This document shows, piece by piece, positions 1 through 11,591 of a stretch of DNA of 64,000 nt; position 1 is the stretch's first letter; each line of letters opens with the position of its first letter. A model generated the notes under the pieces. That model had not been told where the DNA came from, searched no databases, and saw only the letters and a program-made list of their open reading frames with translations. The stretch comes from Colias croceus (lineage: Eukaryota; Arthropoda; Insecta; Lepidoptera; Pieridae): the NCBI RefSeq assembly GCF_905220415.1, contig NC_059545.1, forward strand, positions 10,612,001 through 10,676,000. The letters are read 5' to 3'. A program made the position numbers and the translations under genes.

Positions 1-2486
1 ACTACTTTATAGCACTAAAAAATCGTCTCTACCATAAATTATAAATTACGGATTTTAAACGCGTTGTATTCTTTATATTAGATATCTCTTCATTTCGAAA
101 TCGTCTCAACTTCTGAAGATTTACCTACATACAGTCCTAAAATAATCCTGCATACAAAATAAAACTCGTTTCAATTGAATGCAAGTTCATTAAGTGCATA
201 AGTAGAGCAGTCAATAGGCTTGTATTATGCATCCTCTATCGATCGAATAAAGAAAGTTCCTTTGTGTTTGCCGCCTACATGGAGTTTTAAAGTTACATCG
301 CGATTCGCAATAAAACCTTTGGTAAAGTGAAACAAATATCTATCAGTGTTGGTCGAAAATAAAATTTAGTTTAGGTTAAGAATTGATACTACTTTTTCTT
401 TTCATGAAGAACAAAAAATTAATTCTTTATTCAAATTTAAATACAGGCAAAAAAATTCGATATCGAGAGGAAATGGAGTAGGTACATGTAATATGTATCG
501 ATGCAGTCATGCGTTTAATTTTTCCCAAATATACATAATCACCACATAAAAGAAGCTGCTATTCCTTATAACATAAGCTTTTTCTCTTGTAAAAGTCTCG
601 CGAAAATAAGTCGAGCCGTTTCAGAATAAAAAGGTAAATATGTACTTAAATTAATATGTACTTATTTTTACTGTTTACACTGCATTGTGCACATACGCTA
701 TTATACATATACATAAGATATAATAGATAATGAATATTAACCAGCTTCCAACATTAACTTAAATAAATGAAAAGGGCATTTTAACAAAGACAAATCACGC
801 GTTGATTGACACAACTACTTGATGTCATGCAATATTGTTATAGATTCATTTCGTTTCCTTTGCAGCTATGATTTTATGATTAGCCTGAATCATTTTGATA
901 AACAAACTTAACAAAGTATTTCAATTTATCATTTTTACAAACGCTCATTGGTTTCTAATGTTGCATAGCAATAAAGTTAAAATTAAACTCGATAAAGGGA
1001 TATTTTGGTGAATTTACTAAAATTTTATCAGAAGAAATTTATATAAATGAATGAATGAATTTGTATAAATGAAAAAACGTAAAATTTAACATACAGCGAA
1101 TAAGTTGAACTACGGATAACATAATGTTTTTACTATGGAGCTTAAATTTTGTCCAACTGCACAAACTGCAAAACTTAAGGATGTTGAAATTAATATTAGG
1201 TACGTACGTATGTATGTATATTTCTCGGCACGCCCTGTAGCGTAAGCTTCTTGTTTTGCTTGAGCGATTTTGTAATTTTGCAAGCTTGAGAGATGTCGTC
1301 AGATTCATATTAATTAATTATTGTGAGAAATGGTTTTGTGCAAATAAAAATTATGAAATTGCGGTTTTCACCACATCAAGATCCACGTTATGGTTAAAAT
1401 TATATTTTCTTTTATAAATGATGTTAAGTGGGGTAACAAAATAAAGATAGTATACGCACGATATTTAATGTCATTTTTAATTTCCTTTTATAATTATACG
1501 CAACTAAATAAATCGAATCTTTTAATTATTTTTTATGTATACCTACTATTGATTTCTTTGAGTTTTTTTCTTGTAGGTTATATTTTTGTTGCAGAGTTTA
1601 GCAATTAATATAACACTAGAGAACAAATCTCAAATAGCATAGCAGAAGTCATGGACGCAAGCTTCGGGATCACAATGAAAGTAAGTAATGGGGTGTCGAT
1701 AATTTCTTAGCTGATAGGCGGAGGTGTTAGCCGGCCTGAGGCGCTCTTGTGGTACAAAACATAAGTTTTTTTTATTACTTATTAATATGGTTATTACGCT
1801 TTTTAGATATAAGGCCGTATTTGAACTTTTAAAATTGTTTGTATTTTTATATCGCTAGCTCTACATCGCAGTTTTACCTCCATTTTGTTGGTCTTAGCGT
1901 TCAAGCAAACAAATAACTTCTTTAGCTCATGTGTTATTCTGATGTATAACCTATATTCCTGTAAAGTTTCATACAAATCGATCCAGTATTTTCTACTCGA
2001 ATGGGCAACAATAAATCAATACATCGTTCCATACCAACAAATTTTCGCTATATATAAGTTATACATAACATGGGATGTTTACAAAAAGTTCAACACTTAC
2101 ACCACACCACACATAATTTGTCCGATCTCACAAGAATGGGTTTAATATTTAATAATTGATGGTATGGCCAGCTCACCGTTAATTTGTATCAAGCCGATCG
2201 CCTGCTAATGCGTTTGATTGCACTTCATATATTGTTTCATAAAGACGTGCTGAGTTATAACACTTAAGCCGAACTGATTGACTGACTTTATGAATCGAGG
2301 TTTTTAAAACGAAAGTGTATGTATGTGTGTCTTTGTGTTATAATATCAAAGACGAAAATAATCCAAAATATGATATATGGTCAAAAAATATACATTTTAT
2401 AGTATGTCAGTGTTTGTTTTGTTTGTCCACACACAAGCTTAACCAATGCAGGTAATCGGATTGTGACTGCTCTTTTCTACGCTATG
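1..2486. other. AT-rich non-coding stretch
   Basis: No coding region was recognised; short open frames here are AT-rich and have no recognisable motifs. Small simple repeats occur (AATG units near 1047-1060, TACG/TATG units near 1200-1220). It may be intron or intergenic DNA. Confidence 0.6.
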
Positions 2487-2494
2487 TTATAAAT

Positions 2495-3136
2495 AGACAT
2501 CGGATTATATGCATTTGCATATTTGCATATGCAAATGCATAAAACTCTCTAATTACGGCGTTAGTGCATATTTTAGCCTTTTTCCCCAATCGTGCATATT
2601 TCGTGCATAAATCGTTAAGTAGCGGGAGTTTTGATTGGTCGACTAACCTTTATTAGCCAATCAGAACGCTCAGCGAGTAAACAAACCCTATTTTGGCATG
2701 GTAAAATGGCAAAAAATTACAAAATGGGCTCCATTTTAAGTAAATTTTGAGCCATTCAAAATAGGGCTAGATTACCCTTTTGGGGCTAAAAACGTAAAAC
2801 ACGGGTTGAATTACAAAAGAGGGCTAGATTTAGCCCGGAAAGGTCTAAGGTGGCAACACTGGGCTCGCGGGTGACAAACGTCACAAATTTGCGCTCGAAA
2901 ATTTGGTAAAAATGCTTAATTGTATATTGGCACAAAAACTATACTCAATTTCAAGAAAATTTCAATGTTTTTGTACAATCTTTGATTTAAATATATAAAA
3001 ATAATAAAGGTTTTTTTGATTTATATGTGCATATTTTAGGCATATCAGTCGTTTTTAGTGCATATTTCGGCCTTTTTTAGTGCATATTTGCATGCATATT
3101 TTGACATTTTGTTAGTGCATATAATCCGATGTCTAG
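2495..3136. mobile_element. Non-autonomous TIR transposon with 8-bp TSD (hAT/P-like)
   Basis: The left end AGACATCGGATTATATGCA is matched by its exact reverse complement near the right end (3116-3134), giving 19-bp perfect terminal inverted repeats. TTATAAAT occurs directly before the element (2487-2494) and directly after it (3137-3144), an 8-bp target-site duplication. The right end carries two extra bases (AG). Both subterminal zones contain repeated GTGCATATTT motifs and, on the left, a palindrome of 14-bp arms (2512-2543). No transposase frame is present, so it is non-autonomous. An 8-bp duplication fits hAT or P superfamilies; the termini do not settle which. Confidence 0.82.
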
Positions 3137-3161
3137 TTATAAATATAGAATATTAAAAAAA

Positions 3162-3325
3162 GACGTGTGGCACTCGGGGATTGCCGCGGTAAAGCTATTG
3201 CATAGCATGCCTTCAACTCACACCTCCGAGCCCGTTGGAGTGGGGAGCGTGAGGTTTTTTCGTTACGGAATTTCTCGATTCGGTCCCCGCACTCAAGGCC
3301 CGCGATAGAAGCTATGCAATAGCTT
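3162..3325 (+). repeat. Foldable ~165-bp interspersed repeat, copy 1
   Basis: Starts GACGTGTGGCACTCGGGGA and ends GCTATGCAATAGCTT, with A-runs on both sides. Near-identical copies lie at 25361-25535 and 61620-61787. Internal complementary segments (GTGTGG with CCACAC in the other copies, GGGGAC/GTCCCC in copies 2 and 3, GCTATTGCATAGC with GCTATGCAATAGC) suggest strong folding. The class (SINE, MITE or other) is not known to me. Confidence 0.8.
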
Positions 3326-4452
3326 AAAAAATTCTTTAAATGATAAAAATCTTCACAACTCTACATGTTCTCTACCAAGAAAGGACATTAGGAAGCTTGT
3401 TCTACAGACATTTAAATACATCTTTCACATTAAGTCGGTTGTATTTTAATTATCCCAAGCTCCTTACCGTATAAACAATCAATAAATTATCATAATGTTT
3501 ATCAGTAAGATAACAATGCTATCCACTTAGCGTATCAACGAGATCTATTGATATTGGAATTTGGATGCTGTAATTGAATATTCACTGTACTTGGTGATAA
3601 TTTATGTCCTTATGTTACATATGTATTTATAGTCTATTGTAATGCACTTTAAGGAGATGTAATGGTCTTCGAAAATATCATTTTCGTCGTTTTTCAGATA
3701 TTGCAACTCTATGTCTAATTTTAACTTTTTGACTTTCAGATTGTTGATGTAAAAATATCAACCTATTTGACCATAATAATTATTATACATATTTGATACA
3801 AAAAATATCCACAAATATATTTTGTGGATACATTTGTAGATGCTCTATATGTATAACAAGTCCGTTTTTTGGCTAACATAATGAAGCTGGCTATAAACAT
3901 ATTGGCTTGGCAGTATTATATTTTTTTTTTATTAACCGATAATTGAACTCAAATACTCTCTATACATTAAACTACTAAAGCGTGAACCACTGTACTTAAA
4001 ATGAAAAAGTAAAATCGTTCAGTAAAACAGAAATTAAATCTCTCACACCCTATAAGAAATCCTCTTATTATAGAACCTCCTTAATCTCAATCATAGAAAT
4101 ATGATAAACGGACAATCAAACACGACTATATAAATATCTGTATGTCTGTCCACTCGTGTAAGGAAGGATCGTAACGAGTTTTGTTTATGGCGTCGTAAAA
4201 CCGCCCTGCGTCGCAAATCAATCGGGAATCGTAATGAATTGTTTGTAAGATTGGTTCCTTGTGAAGGAAGGGTTTTCTTTAGTTTCAGAAAACTTAGTTC
4301 AAGAGATTGCTGTAATTTGGTACCAAAGTTAAAGGATTCCATCTAATTTTAAGTACATTGAGTATCTTTTATGTGCAGCGGTTCAACAATAGGGCCATTT
4401 CACCATTGTTAACTAAGCAATTGTTCATAATACCAAAATAATAAAATGTCAA
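3326..4452. other. AT-rich non-coding stretch
   Basis: No gene or recognisable repeat was seen. Short frames here look random. Confidence 0.55.
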
Positions 4453-4631
4453 TCTATACTAATATTATAAAGCTGAAGAGTTTGTTTGTTTGAACGCGCT
4501 AATCTCAGGAACTACTGGTCCGATTTGAAAAATTCTTTCGGTGTCATCGAGGAAGGCTTTAGGCTATATACCATCGCGGTAAGACCAACAGAAGCGGGGC
4601 CGCGCGAAAGGAACCACGAAGCGCAGCTAGT
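4453..4631 (+). mobile_element. Lep1-type Helitron-like element, copy 1
   Basis: Begins TCTATACTAATATTATAAAG and ends in a GC-rich hairpin region followed by CTAGT, matching Helitron ends (5' TC, 3' CTRR). The central ACTGGTCCGATTTGAAAAAT block is shared with copies at 11385 and 14358. Confidence 0.85.
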
Positions 4632-5101
4632 GTGATATAGTGTGTAAAAAATTGTATCAAATCAACTATGAAATTAATCTGTTAGATAGGTAAATACCGA
4701 TTACCATCTTATAGTATTTTTTTTCTTTATTTTCAATCATTTTGCTTGTTAATATTATGACGAACCTCTCTTACATAATACTTTACAAAAACGAAAATAA
4801 ACCTCACCGACTTTATGATTATACTCAATTATATTTTAAACGCACCATCAAATTAAAACTAATAGGTATAGAATGATTATAATTACGGCATCATTATATT
4901 CCGGTTAAATGGAGTCGCGGTGTGCCAACCAGATCTTATCTGAGCTTCAGGGCCTGCTCTTGTACTTTTTAAACAATCCTACTCACTAGGGTTGTCACGA
5001 AACCTTAAAATTAAGTTAAAAGCTTGGATATTTTTATGTGAAATTTTTGTACTAAATAATTAAATTAATATTTTAGTTTAGTAATATCACATCAGATACA
5101 A
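4632..5101. other. Non-coding stretch
   Basis: AT-rich sequence with no recognisable gene. Nothing else was seen. Confidence 0.5.
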
Positions 5102-5104
5102 TAA

Positions 5105-5282
5105 GGGCCGATTTTTCAATCCTTGGTTAAAATTTATCCGTCCAATAAAGTATTACACGAACATTTTAAAATGTCACCTGTAAACTGTCATATACGGACA
5201 ATTAGAATACCTACATTTTGAAATGGTTGTTTAACACATTATTCGATGAATAAGTTTTAACCAAGGATTGGAAAATCAGCCC
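5105..5282. mobile_element. PIF/Harbinger-like MITE, 178 bp
   Basis: Terminal inverted repeats of about 28 bp: the left end begins GGGCCGATTTTTCAATCCTT, and the right end read in reverse begins GGGCTGATTTTCCAATCCTT. TAA flanks both ends (5102-5104 and 5283-5285), the 3-bp duplication typical of PIF/Harbinger. There is no coding capacity. Confidence 0.85.
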
Positions 5283-5712
5283 TAAACCGAATACTTAATT
5301 ATAGTATTTATTTTTTGAATAGGAGCTCTATGACAGCCCTGTGAATCTTTATGATCCATCCATCTACAATTCCATAGTCTTAAAATTATTATTACTCAAT
5401 TCACTTTGCCCCCTGTGAATCCTTTCTTAACGACCATATCCTGTATCTTATTTTAATATTTTATTATTTATTTTAACTGTTTGAGAAGTCAATTTAAATT
5501 TGTGTCGCAGCATGCCTTTAAATAATTAAATTTTAGTACAATTATATTATCTGCGATACAATCTACCGTCCGGCAAATAGGTAGTAAATAGTAATCATAG
5601 AAATCTAAATAACAAGGCAGTAATATTTTAATGTGATCATTATTCATAAATTAGAAATAAATAAATTTCGATGACGAATTTAATTCATTTAAATGTTAAA
5701 TGAAAATACATA

Positions 5713-5943
5713 GACCGAGAGATACTGACACAAAATTTCGAGTCGGTAAATTCTAAAATTTTTGTGTTACAAATCGTTTGACTTTCGCTATTTTCCGACG
5801 AGTTCGACTAACGCCCACGCGACTAAGCCGCCGGTACCAGCGTTCACACCATCGTTTTTCTTTTTGTCATTGCGTACTAAGACCCTGTAGAACCGCCATC
5901 CTGTTAAAAATGACTCGAAATTTTGTGTCAGTATCTCCCGGTC
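5713..5943. mobile_element. TA-flanked MITE, 231 bp
   Basis: Inverted repeats of about 32 bp with one mismatch: left GACCGAGAGATACTGACACA, right in reverse GACCGGGAGATACTGACACA. TA lies at both borders (5711-5712 and 5944-5945), as in Tc1/mariner-type elements. The interior is richer in GC than the surroundings and has no transposase. Confidence 0.82.
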
Positions 5944-6029
5944 TAACACTGGCGCATATTATTGGCAACGTTTCATGATGGTCCTTTTATTCTTAGTCTG
6001 ATTTTATATTGGATATTGATTATATATTT

Positions 6030-6097
6030 ATTTCCCGATCATCTTATTGTATTGTTTGTATCAATATACAAACAATACAATAAGATGATCGGGAAAT
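6030..6097. repeat. Perfect inverted repeat, 32-bp arms, 4-nt loop
   Basis: The 32 bases from 6030 (starting ATTTCCCGATCATCTTATTG) recur exactly as reverse complement at 6066-6097, separated only by CAAT. No flanking duplication marks it as a transposon. A template-switch event during replication is one explanation. Confidence 0.95.
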
Positions 6098-6523
6098 GGT
6101 ACACAATTTAACAGAATAGATAAAAGATGAAGAAGAATTTTGACCAGAGCATAATAATTATGAAAGACATACTTGTAATAAAAAAAACGCGTTTACTTCT
6201 AACAGATTTCAGATTTAGCGACGTGATTTAACACTGATACCGAATAAAGATGAAACTAAAGGAGATGAAATATTAAAATAAAATTTACCCCATAATATTA
6301 AAAGTAGATTCCTCCAATAACATAATTGAACAAATAATTATTAATTAAATGAAACACTTTAGCAAAAGCAACCTTGAAAATAATTAATGAAGAATCGATA
6401 AATGGCTTCTTGTGTTATATGAGGCGTTTTAATATTGAAAGTTAGCGACGTGTTAGTAATTGCCGTATAGTATTGCAATATGTGTCACGCACTTTCCACT
6501 TGCTTTATAACTATAATATATAC
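6098..6523. other. AT-rich non-coding stretch
   Basis: Nothing recognisable was seen. Confidence 0.5.
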
Positions 6524-6664
6524 ATACTAATATTATAAAGCTGAAGAAATTTTTTTATGGTGTTAGATAGCCCATTCATCGAGGAAGGCTATAGGCTATA
6601 TTATCATCACGCTAAGGCCAACAGAAGCAGAGCCACGCGGGTGAAACCGCGGAGCGCACCTAGT
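6524..6664 (+). mobile_element. Lep1-type Helitron-like element, copy 2 (internally shortened)
   Basis: Begins with the shared ATACTAATATTATAAAGCTG block, lacks the middle ACTGGTCCGATTTG part, and continues with GATAGCCCATTCATCGAGGA through to the hairpin and CTAGT end. Confidence 0.8.
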
Positions 6665-7958
6665 TATAGATAAAGAGGTAATACAAATTAAAATAAATCT
6701 CGTAGTAAGTAAGTAAGTTTATTTTGAGATTACCGTGCCTGTGTTTTCATAATACATTCCATACGAAATGTTGTTATCCTTTTTTAGTATTCTTCTCCGT
6801 TTATTATTCCAAATGTAACCTTCTTGGTTTATAACAATTTTAAGCTAAAAATGTAACTTGTAAGTTCTATTTTTTTGGTCCCTCCATAGATATTATATAT
6901 CCAATATCCATGTTGATGGAAATAACACGTATGCCAAACCTCACAACTCACAGGTACCTTCTTCTAGAAGAAAGACCCTCGTTTAGTATTTCCTTTTATT
7001 TCTACATGTATTGTGAAAACAACTAATGTGTTCACGTGAATAATGACATGCATAAGTGCGAGTGCCATAAAGTAATGCCGCTTTCAAAGTACGAGATTGT
7101 ATAAATAAAGTACTTTCACATGCCGCCGACCAGTAATAGAGCCTTCATATAAATTTATTTGACCCCTGCGGTCTTTGACCGTGGTTTAAAATATGGAAGA
7201 CTAGCGTTTATAGCGTTTAGTTTATTAGCGTTTTCTGCTGGTTATCCTGTTCATACTTCTGGTGATATCTTCTGTGCGTTATCTTGTTAGGAACTTACTT
7301 ATATTGTATACTAAGCTTAACTTGAATGTAATCTTAAATAATGAATTAGTACAACAATAATATTATATATTTCAATCATGAAGTTTATATTATCCTTCTT
7401 GACATAGATGACCCTTGTTAATTATTCAGAATTCTGCAAAAAAAACGTAAACGTAAACATACTATAAAAGATTAAGTATAGATACTGTTCTGTCTGGGGC
7501 TTGCGGATGCATCGTGTCAACGGTATAGAAATAAAAAAAATTAAACCTATATGTCACTGAGTTATTACAACAATAAGATATCGGTTTATTAGTTCTTGAG
7601 CTTATCAGTTACAAATATACAAACACGACTCTTCTTCTCATATTATCGCTGTAAGCTTACAACTTGTAACATCTGTCATAAACGGTGTTAGCTAAGCATC
7701 GAATACTTTTATTTTAAGACGACAGTTTTATGGATGATGTGTTTAAAACAAATACATTCGCTTATAATCCTATAAATGAAACGGGCTTATAATGATTTAT
7801 TATAATAAACATTTATTGGTCTTGTTTGGTAGCACGCATCGATTTGACCTTACATGCTTTTGTTTCTGAAAAACAATAGAATCAGATCAGAAATAAAACC
7901 TATAAAAATACACATACCAATAAAACTGCGTATTTTTAAAATAGGTAAGTACGTATAA
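6665..7958. other. AT-rich non-coding stretch
   Basis: No coding region, RNA gene or named repeat was recognised. Confidence 0.5.
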
Positions 7959-8095
7959 TGTATTTATTTATTTATTATACTTTATTGCATTAAAAATACA
8001 TAAATACATATAACAAAGACAAGACTACAGAAACAGCAAAGGGCGGCCTTATCGCTAGGTAGCGATCTCTTATACCAGGCAACCCAACAATCAGA
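7959..8095 (-). mobile_element. 3' end of a non-LTR retrotransposon (LINE), reverse orientation
   Basis: On the minus strand the sequence runs through GAGATCGCTACCTAGCGATA and GGCCGCCCTTTGCTG to an AATA-rich tail (TATTTATTTATTTATT on the plus strand at 7961-7976). This arrangement, a conserved 3' UTR block plus short tail repeats, is typical of 5'-truncated LINE copies in Lepidoptera. The clade is not assigned. Confidence 0.6.
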
Positions 8096-8100
8096 GGAAA

Positions 8101-8623
8101 TATAACAATATGATGTGGGTGAGCAAAAATAAGGCAATACTAATTATATCGCACACACATAAATTATACCAAAACGTGTCATCAAAACACAACGCTAAAA
8201 CATATTCTAAATTCTTCCAGGATTCGGACCTCTGGCACAATAACCCCCACTACCTAGTTACCTACCTATTAATTCTATTCTATAATATATTGTGTGTGTA
8301 TTTTACAACGAATGCATACCTAAGACTCTTTATCTACAAAGTAGCAGTCTGTAAAGAAAATCGTTCAATAAGACAGTTGTAAAATACATCTATATCTCAT
8401 ACACATGGGACTTCATCTGAATGGAAACTTAAGGCCTCGTGTGTGCGCTATCAATAGCAATTCTATGGCAAAGAAATAAGAACGCATCGTATAGTCTCAA
8501 ATCTATGAAATAGGGGATGAAATATGACGCACATATAACATCACTTATGTTCCGCTCACCATAAGCCATATGGCTTAACTGCACGCTCATTTTTTATTTG
8601 TTTTAAAGTGAAACGCATCAAAT
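8101..8623. other. Non-coding stretch before the THAP-like fragment
   Basis: No features were recognised. The short frame at 8110-8382 has no motif and is AT-rich. Confidence 0.45.
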
Positions 8624-8791
8624 ATGCCTTCGTGTGTGTTACGATATTGCACAAATAATACGGAAAAGTGCAAAGGAATAACTTATTTATTAACTAAGTT
8701 TCAAAACTTAGTTAGAGCAAAAAAATGCGCCCCCCGCCGCCGCGCGCGCTTGGCGCACAGATTTTGTTCGTGGTGTCTCCTCCATACGTAG
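8624..8791 (+). pseudogene. THAP-type zinc-finger N-terminal fragment
   Basis: An ATG at 8624 opens a 55-codon frame that begins MPSCVLRYCTNNTEKCKGIT. This matches the start of THAP domains: Met-Pro-x-Cys, a second Cys five residues after the first, then a Lys-x-x-Gly-Ile-Thr turn. The expected continuation (His-x-Phe-Pro and the later Cys-x2-His pair) is missing; after about residue 21 the frame runs into a GC-rich arginine stretch and stops. THAP domains bind DNA and are found in P-element transposases and host regulators. I infer a relic of a transposase or THAP gene, or a first exon whose donor I cannot place. A chance match over 20 residues is possible. Confidence 0.4.
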
Positions 8792-9060
8792 TAATATTAT
8801 CTCAATGGTTAATGGTTATATTCCTCTTTTTTCTGAAAATCAGGCTAACAAACAGACAAGTCACTGTATTGGAAACACTGCATGCGGAAGCTAATTCAAA
8901 ATTATATATGTACCTACTAATTTGCTGTGTAAAAAAGCTTTATAGCCTTATGTATCAAGGAGAACTATATGCTTGAATTTTTGTAATATTTATTTACTTA
9001 ATTAAATATTCAAAAATCTTAATACAAATAATATAAATTATAAGAAACCCATAAATAATC

Positions 9061-9265
9061 TTAATATATATAAATCTCGTGTCACAATGTTTGTCCTCAA
9101 TGGACTCCTAAACCACTTAACCGATTATAATAAAATTCGCACACCATGTGCAGTTCGATCCAACTTGAGAGATAGGATAGGTTTTATCCCGGAAATCCCA
9201 GGGGAAAGGGAACTATGCGGGGTTTTCTCTGAAAGCGCGGGCGAAGCCGCGGGCGGAAAGCTAGT
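9061..9265 (+). mobile_element. Helitron-like element, mosaic
   Basis: The left half (TCTCGTGTCACAATGTTTGT onward) matches the element at 57712-57890. The right half (GGTTTTATCCCGGAAATCCC, then the hairpin and CTAGT) matches the family at 15833 and 41712. It therefore looks like a recombinant between two Helitron families. Confidence 0.8.
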
Positions 9266-10634
9266 ATATCTATAAATTTCCCTTCACACAATGATGGCGC
9301 AGTACCGTTGCCACATTAAAAATTCGTTAAAGCAATTATTATGCAATAAATAACGCAATTATATACGAATTAATCATCGTATCTGTGTTTTGAGGTTATA
9401 CAAATCAAAAATGCTTTTCTGTTAAGTTTATTTTTCACCGACCTCACATAAATGAATATGATGGAGACTTTTAATGTATTCCATAACTTTAATATGCCGC
9501 AAGATACAGAAAAATATATATAAATATTTTTGTTTTTTCATAAATATAGTTTACTGATTACTCTTTCACTTTTTATTAAATAAATTGTAATACAGGAAGG
9601 CATTTGATTCGTTCTCTATTCCCTTCTTTAAGTTCACACATAAAGGTACAATATACAAATAAATATCGTGACATTGAAAATTATACTATTCTTTGTTATG
9701 CGATTATCACAGTAAAAAATCATCACAACAACAACCAACAAACTAAAAAATATTTCTTAAATTCCTTTAATCTTTTAACAGTTACGAAATCTATGAGGTC
9801 GAGAATTTTGACCTTTTACGGGTCAAGAAGGGATCCATACATTTAACATTTTTCTATGAATCTCTGTCAAAGAACATGCTTATTGCCTTTACAATATGAT
9901 AAATGCGAAAGTATCTCTATATATCTGTTAACTTAAATTATTTCATAGAACCTTACTAGAAGATATGAAAAATATCGACTAAATTTTATCATAATATGTT
10001 TGGAAGCCTGCTTACATACTTACTTGTACGTATTTATGAATATTGAATACCTAGGCCGTCATTCATACCTGAAACAAGAAAAAAATGAACACATTAGTTT
10101 TAACCACAGATTAAAAACTGCTGAACTTTATTAATTTTAAATTCGTACAACGGTATTCGTATTCGTACAAACTTTCACATATCTAGTAAATAACCCTAAT
10201 TATATCCGTGTGACGTTGATTAAGCAAAAAACAGATAAAAAAATATTGTCCAATATTATTGAAGAGAAACGAATTCACGTCGTCTTATTGCGTGTCTGCC
10301 CACTTGTTCCTTCAACCTGTCAGCTAGTTATCCGATTTATTCACTCGAAATCTTTATGTTAAAACGAATGATTTATGCAAAAATATATTTCGTTCTGCAA
10401 TCTCTGCATCCTGAGATCAATAAATACATGAATTATGAAAGGGTTCAATTAAATATGCAGGCAGGCCATGTTGCGTTTCATGTCAAAAAGAAGAATATTG
10501 AAATAGAACAGAATTCGAATTTGTTCTCTGTGACGTTTGTTGTTTTCCCGCCAAATTTTCTGTCAAACTGTCACAAAATTATACCTAATTTTTGGCATTT
10601 ATAACTAAAAAAAAAATCATAAATCAATACTTTC
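9266..10634. other. AT-rich non-coding stretch
   Basis: No gene recognised. A short frame at 10356-10604 contains no known motif. Confidence 0.5.
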
Positions 10635-11007
10635 AAGGTACAAGTCCGAGACGGGCCGCAGACCGCAAACTGCAACAGTAAACTGCAAGCGACAGCACTT
10701 GTTTCTATGAACATCTATGAAATTGATTCCAAGCGCGGCAACACTGCTGCCTGCAGACGCAACGCGCAGCGTGCGGCCGCGGCGCACAGCGACCGCAGAC
10801 TGCAGTATGCAAATGCCAATTATTGCCATGGCAACTATTTGTTTATTTATATTTTAATTGGTGAATTCTTATGACTTTTGCGTTGTGCAGCCACGGCATG
10901 CAGCCGCAGTTGGAATAGCGACCGCAGGCAGCATTGCGGCAACCGCAGCCGGTAGCCACAGTGTCGCCTGCGGTTGCAGTCTGCGGCCCGTCTCGGAATT
11001 GTACCTT
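10635..11007. mobile_element. GC-rich MITE with ~34-bp TIRs
   Basis: The left end AAGGTACAAGTCCGAGACGG and the right end read in reverse, AAGGTACAATTCCGAGACGG, match over about 34 bp with two differences. The interior is a GC-rich patchwork of CTGCAG, CCGCAG and GCAGAC words, unlike the flanks. The right border reads TTAAA and the left TTTCA, so a TTAA target site is possible but not conserved. No transposase is present. Confidence 0.75.
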
Positions 11008-11384
11008 AAATCATCACTTTAGGCTTAAGGGCTGCTTACCTTAATGGATAATTCAAATTCCCATTAATTTTAATTGCTATTAACTAAACATAAAACCAAA
11101 TAAATAATAAATTATGTTCGTCTATACATCAAATAATAATTACCTGCTGCAATTGAATAGTCAACTCGTTGCTATAATTTAACATGCATAATATTCAAAA
11201 TGAACGGAAAGCAGCCATGTTCTGCTGCTTGTAATTTTGTGACATTATTCGGCCAACCGCCAAATGTTTAGCTGATAGCGTTTAAAGCAAACTATATTTG
11301 CACGGTTAAAGCGCTAGTTTGCCTTGTAAATAAATCTCAAAGGTTTTATAGACAAAGGTTTTATAGACATCAGTTTGTGACTAA
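11008..11384. other. Non-coding stretch
   Basis: Nothing recognised. Confidence 0.5.
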
Positions 11385-11591
11385 TCTATACTAATATTAT
11401 AAAGCTGAAGAGTTTTTTTGTTTGAACGCGCTAATCCGAGATTACGAACCGATCCGAACTACTGGTCCGATTTGAAAAATTCTTTCAGTGTTAGATAGCC
11501 CATTTATCGAGGAAGGCTATATAGGCTATATATTATCAAGCCAACCAACAGGAGCGGAGCAATGCGGGTGAAACCGCGGGGATCAGCTAGT
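11385..11591 (+). mobile_element. Lep1-type Helitron-like element, copy 3
   Basis: Complete from TCTATACTAATATTATAAAG to the CCGCGG hairpin region and CTAGT. It carries a small internal insertion near 11436-11456 compared with copy 1. Confidence 0.85.

Noticed and set aside
6030..6097. microRNA precursor
   Set aside because: Arms are perfectly complementary and the loop is only four bases, unlike microRNA hairpins.
9087..9275. 62-codon plus-strand frame
   Set aside because: It lies within a Helitron-like element.
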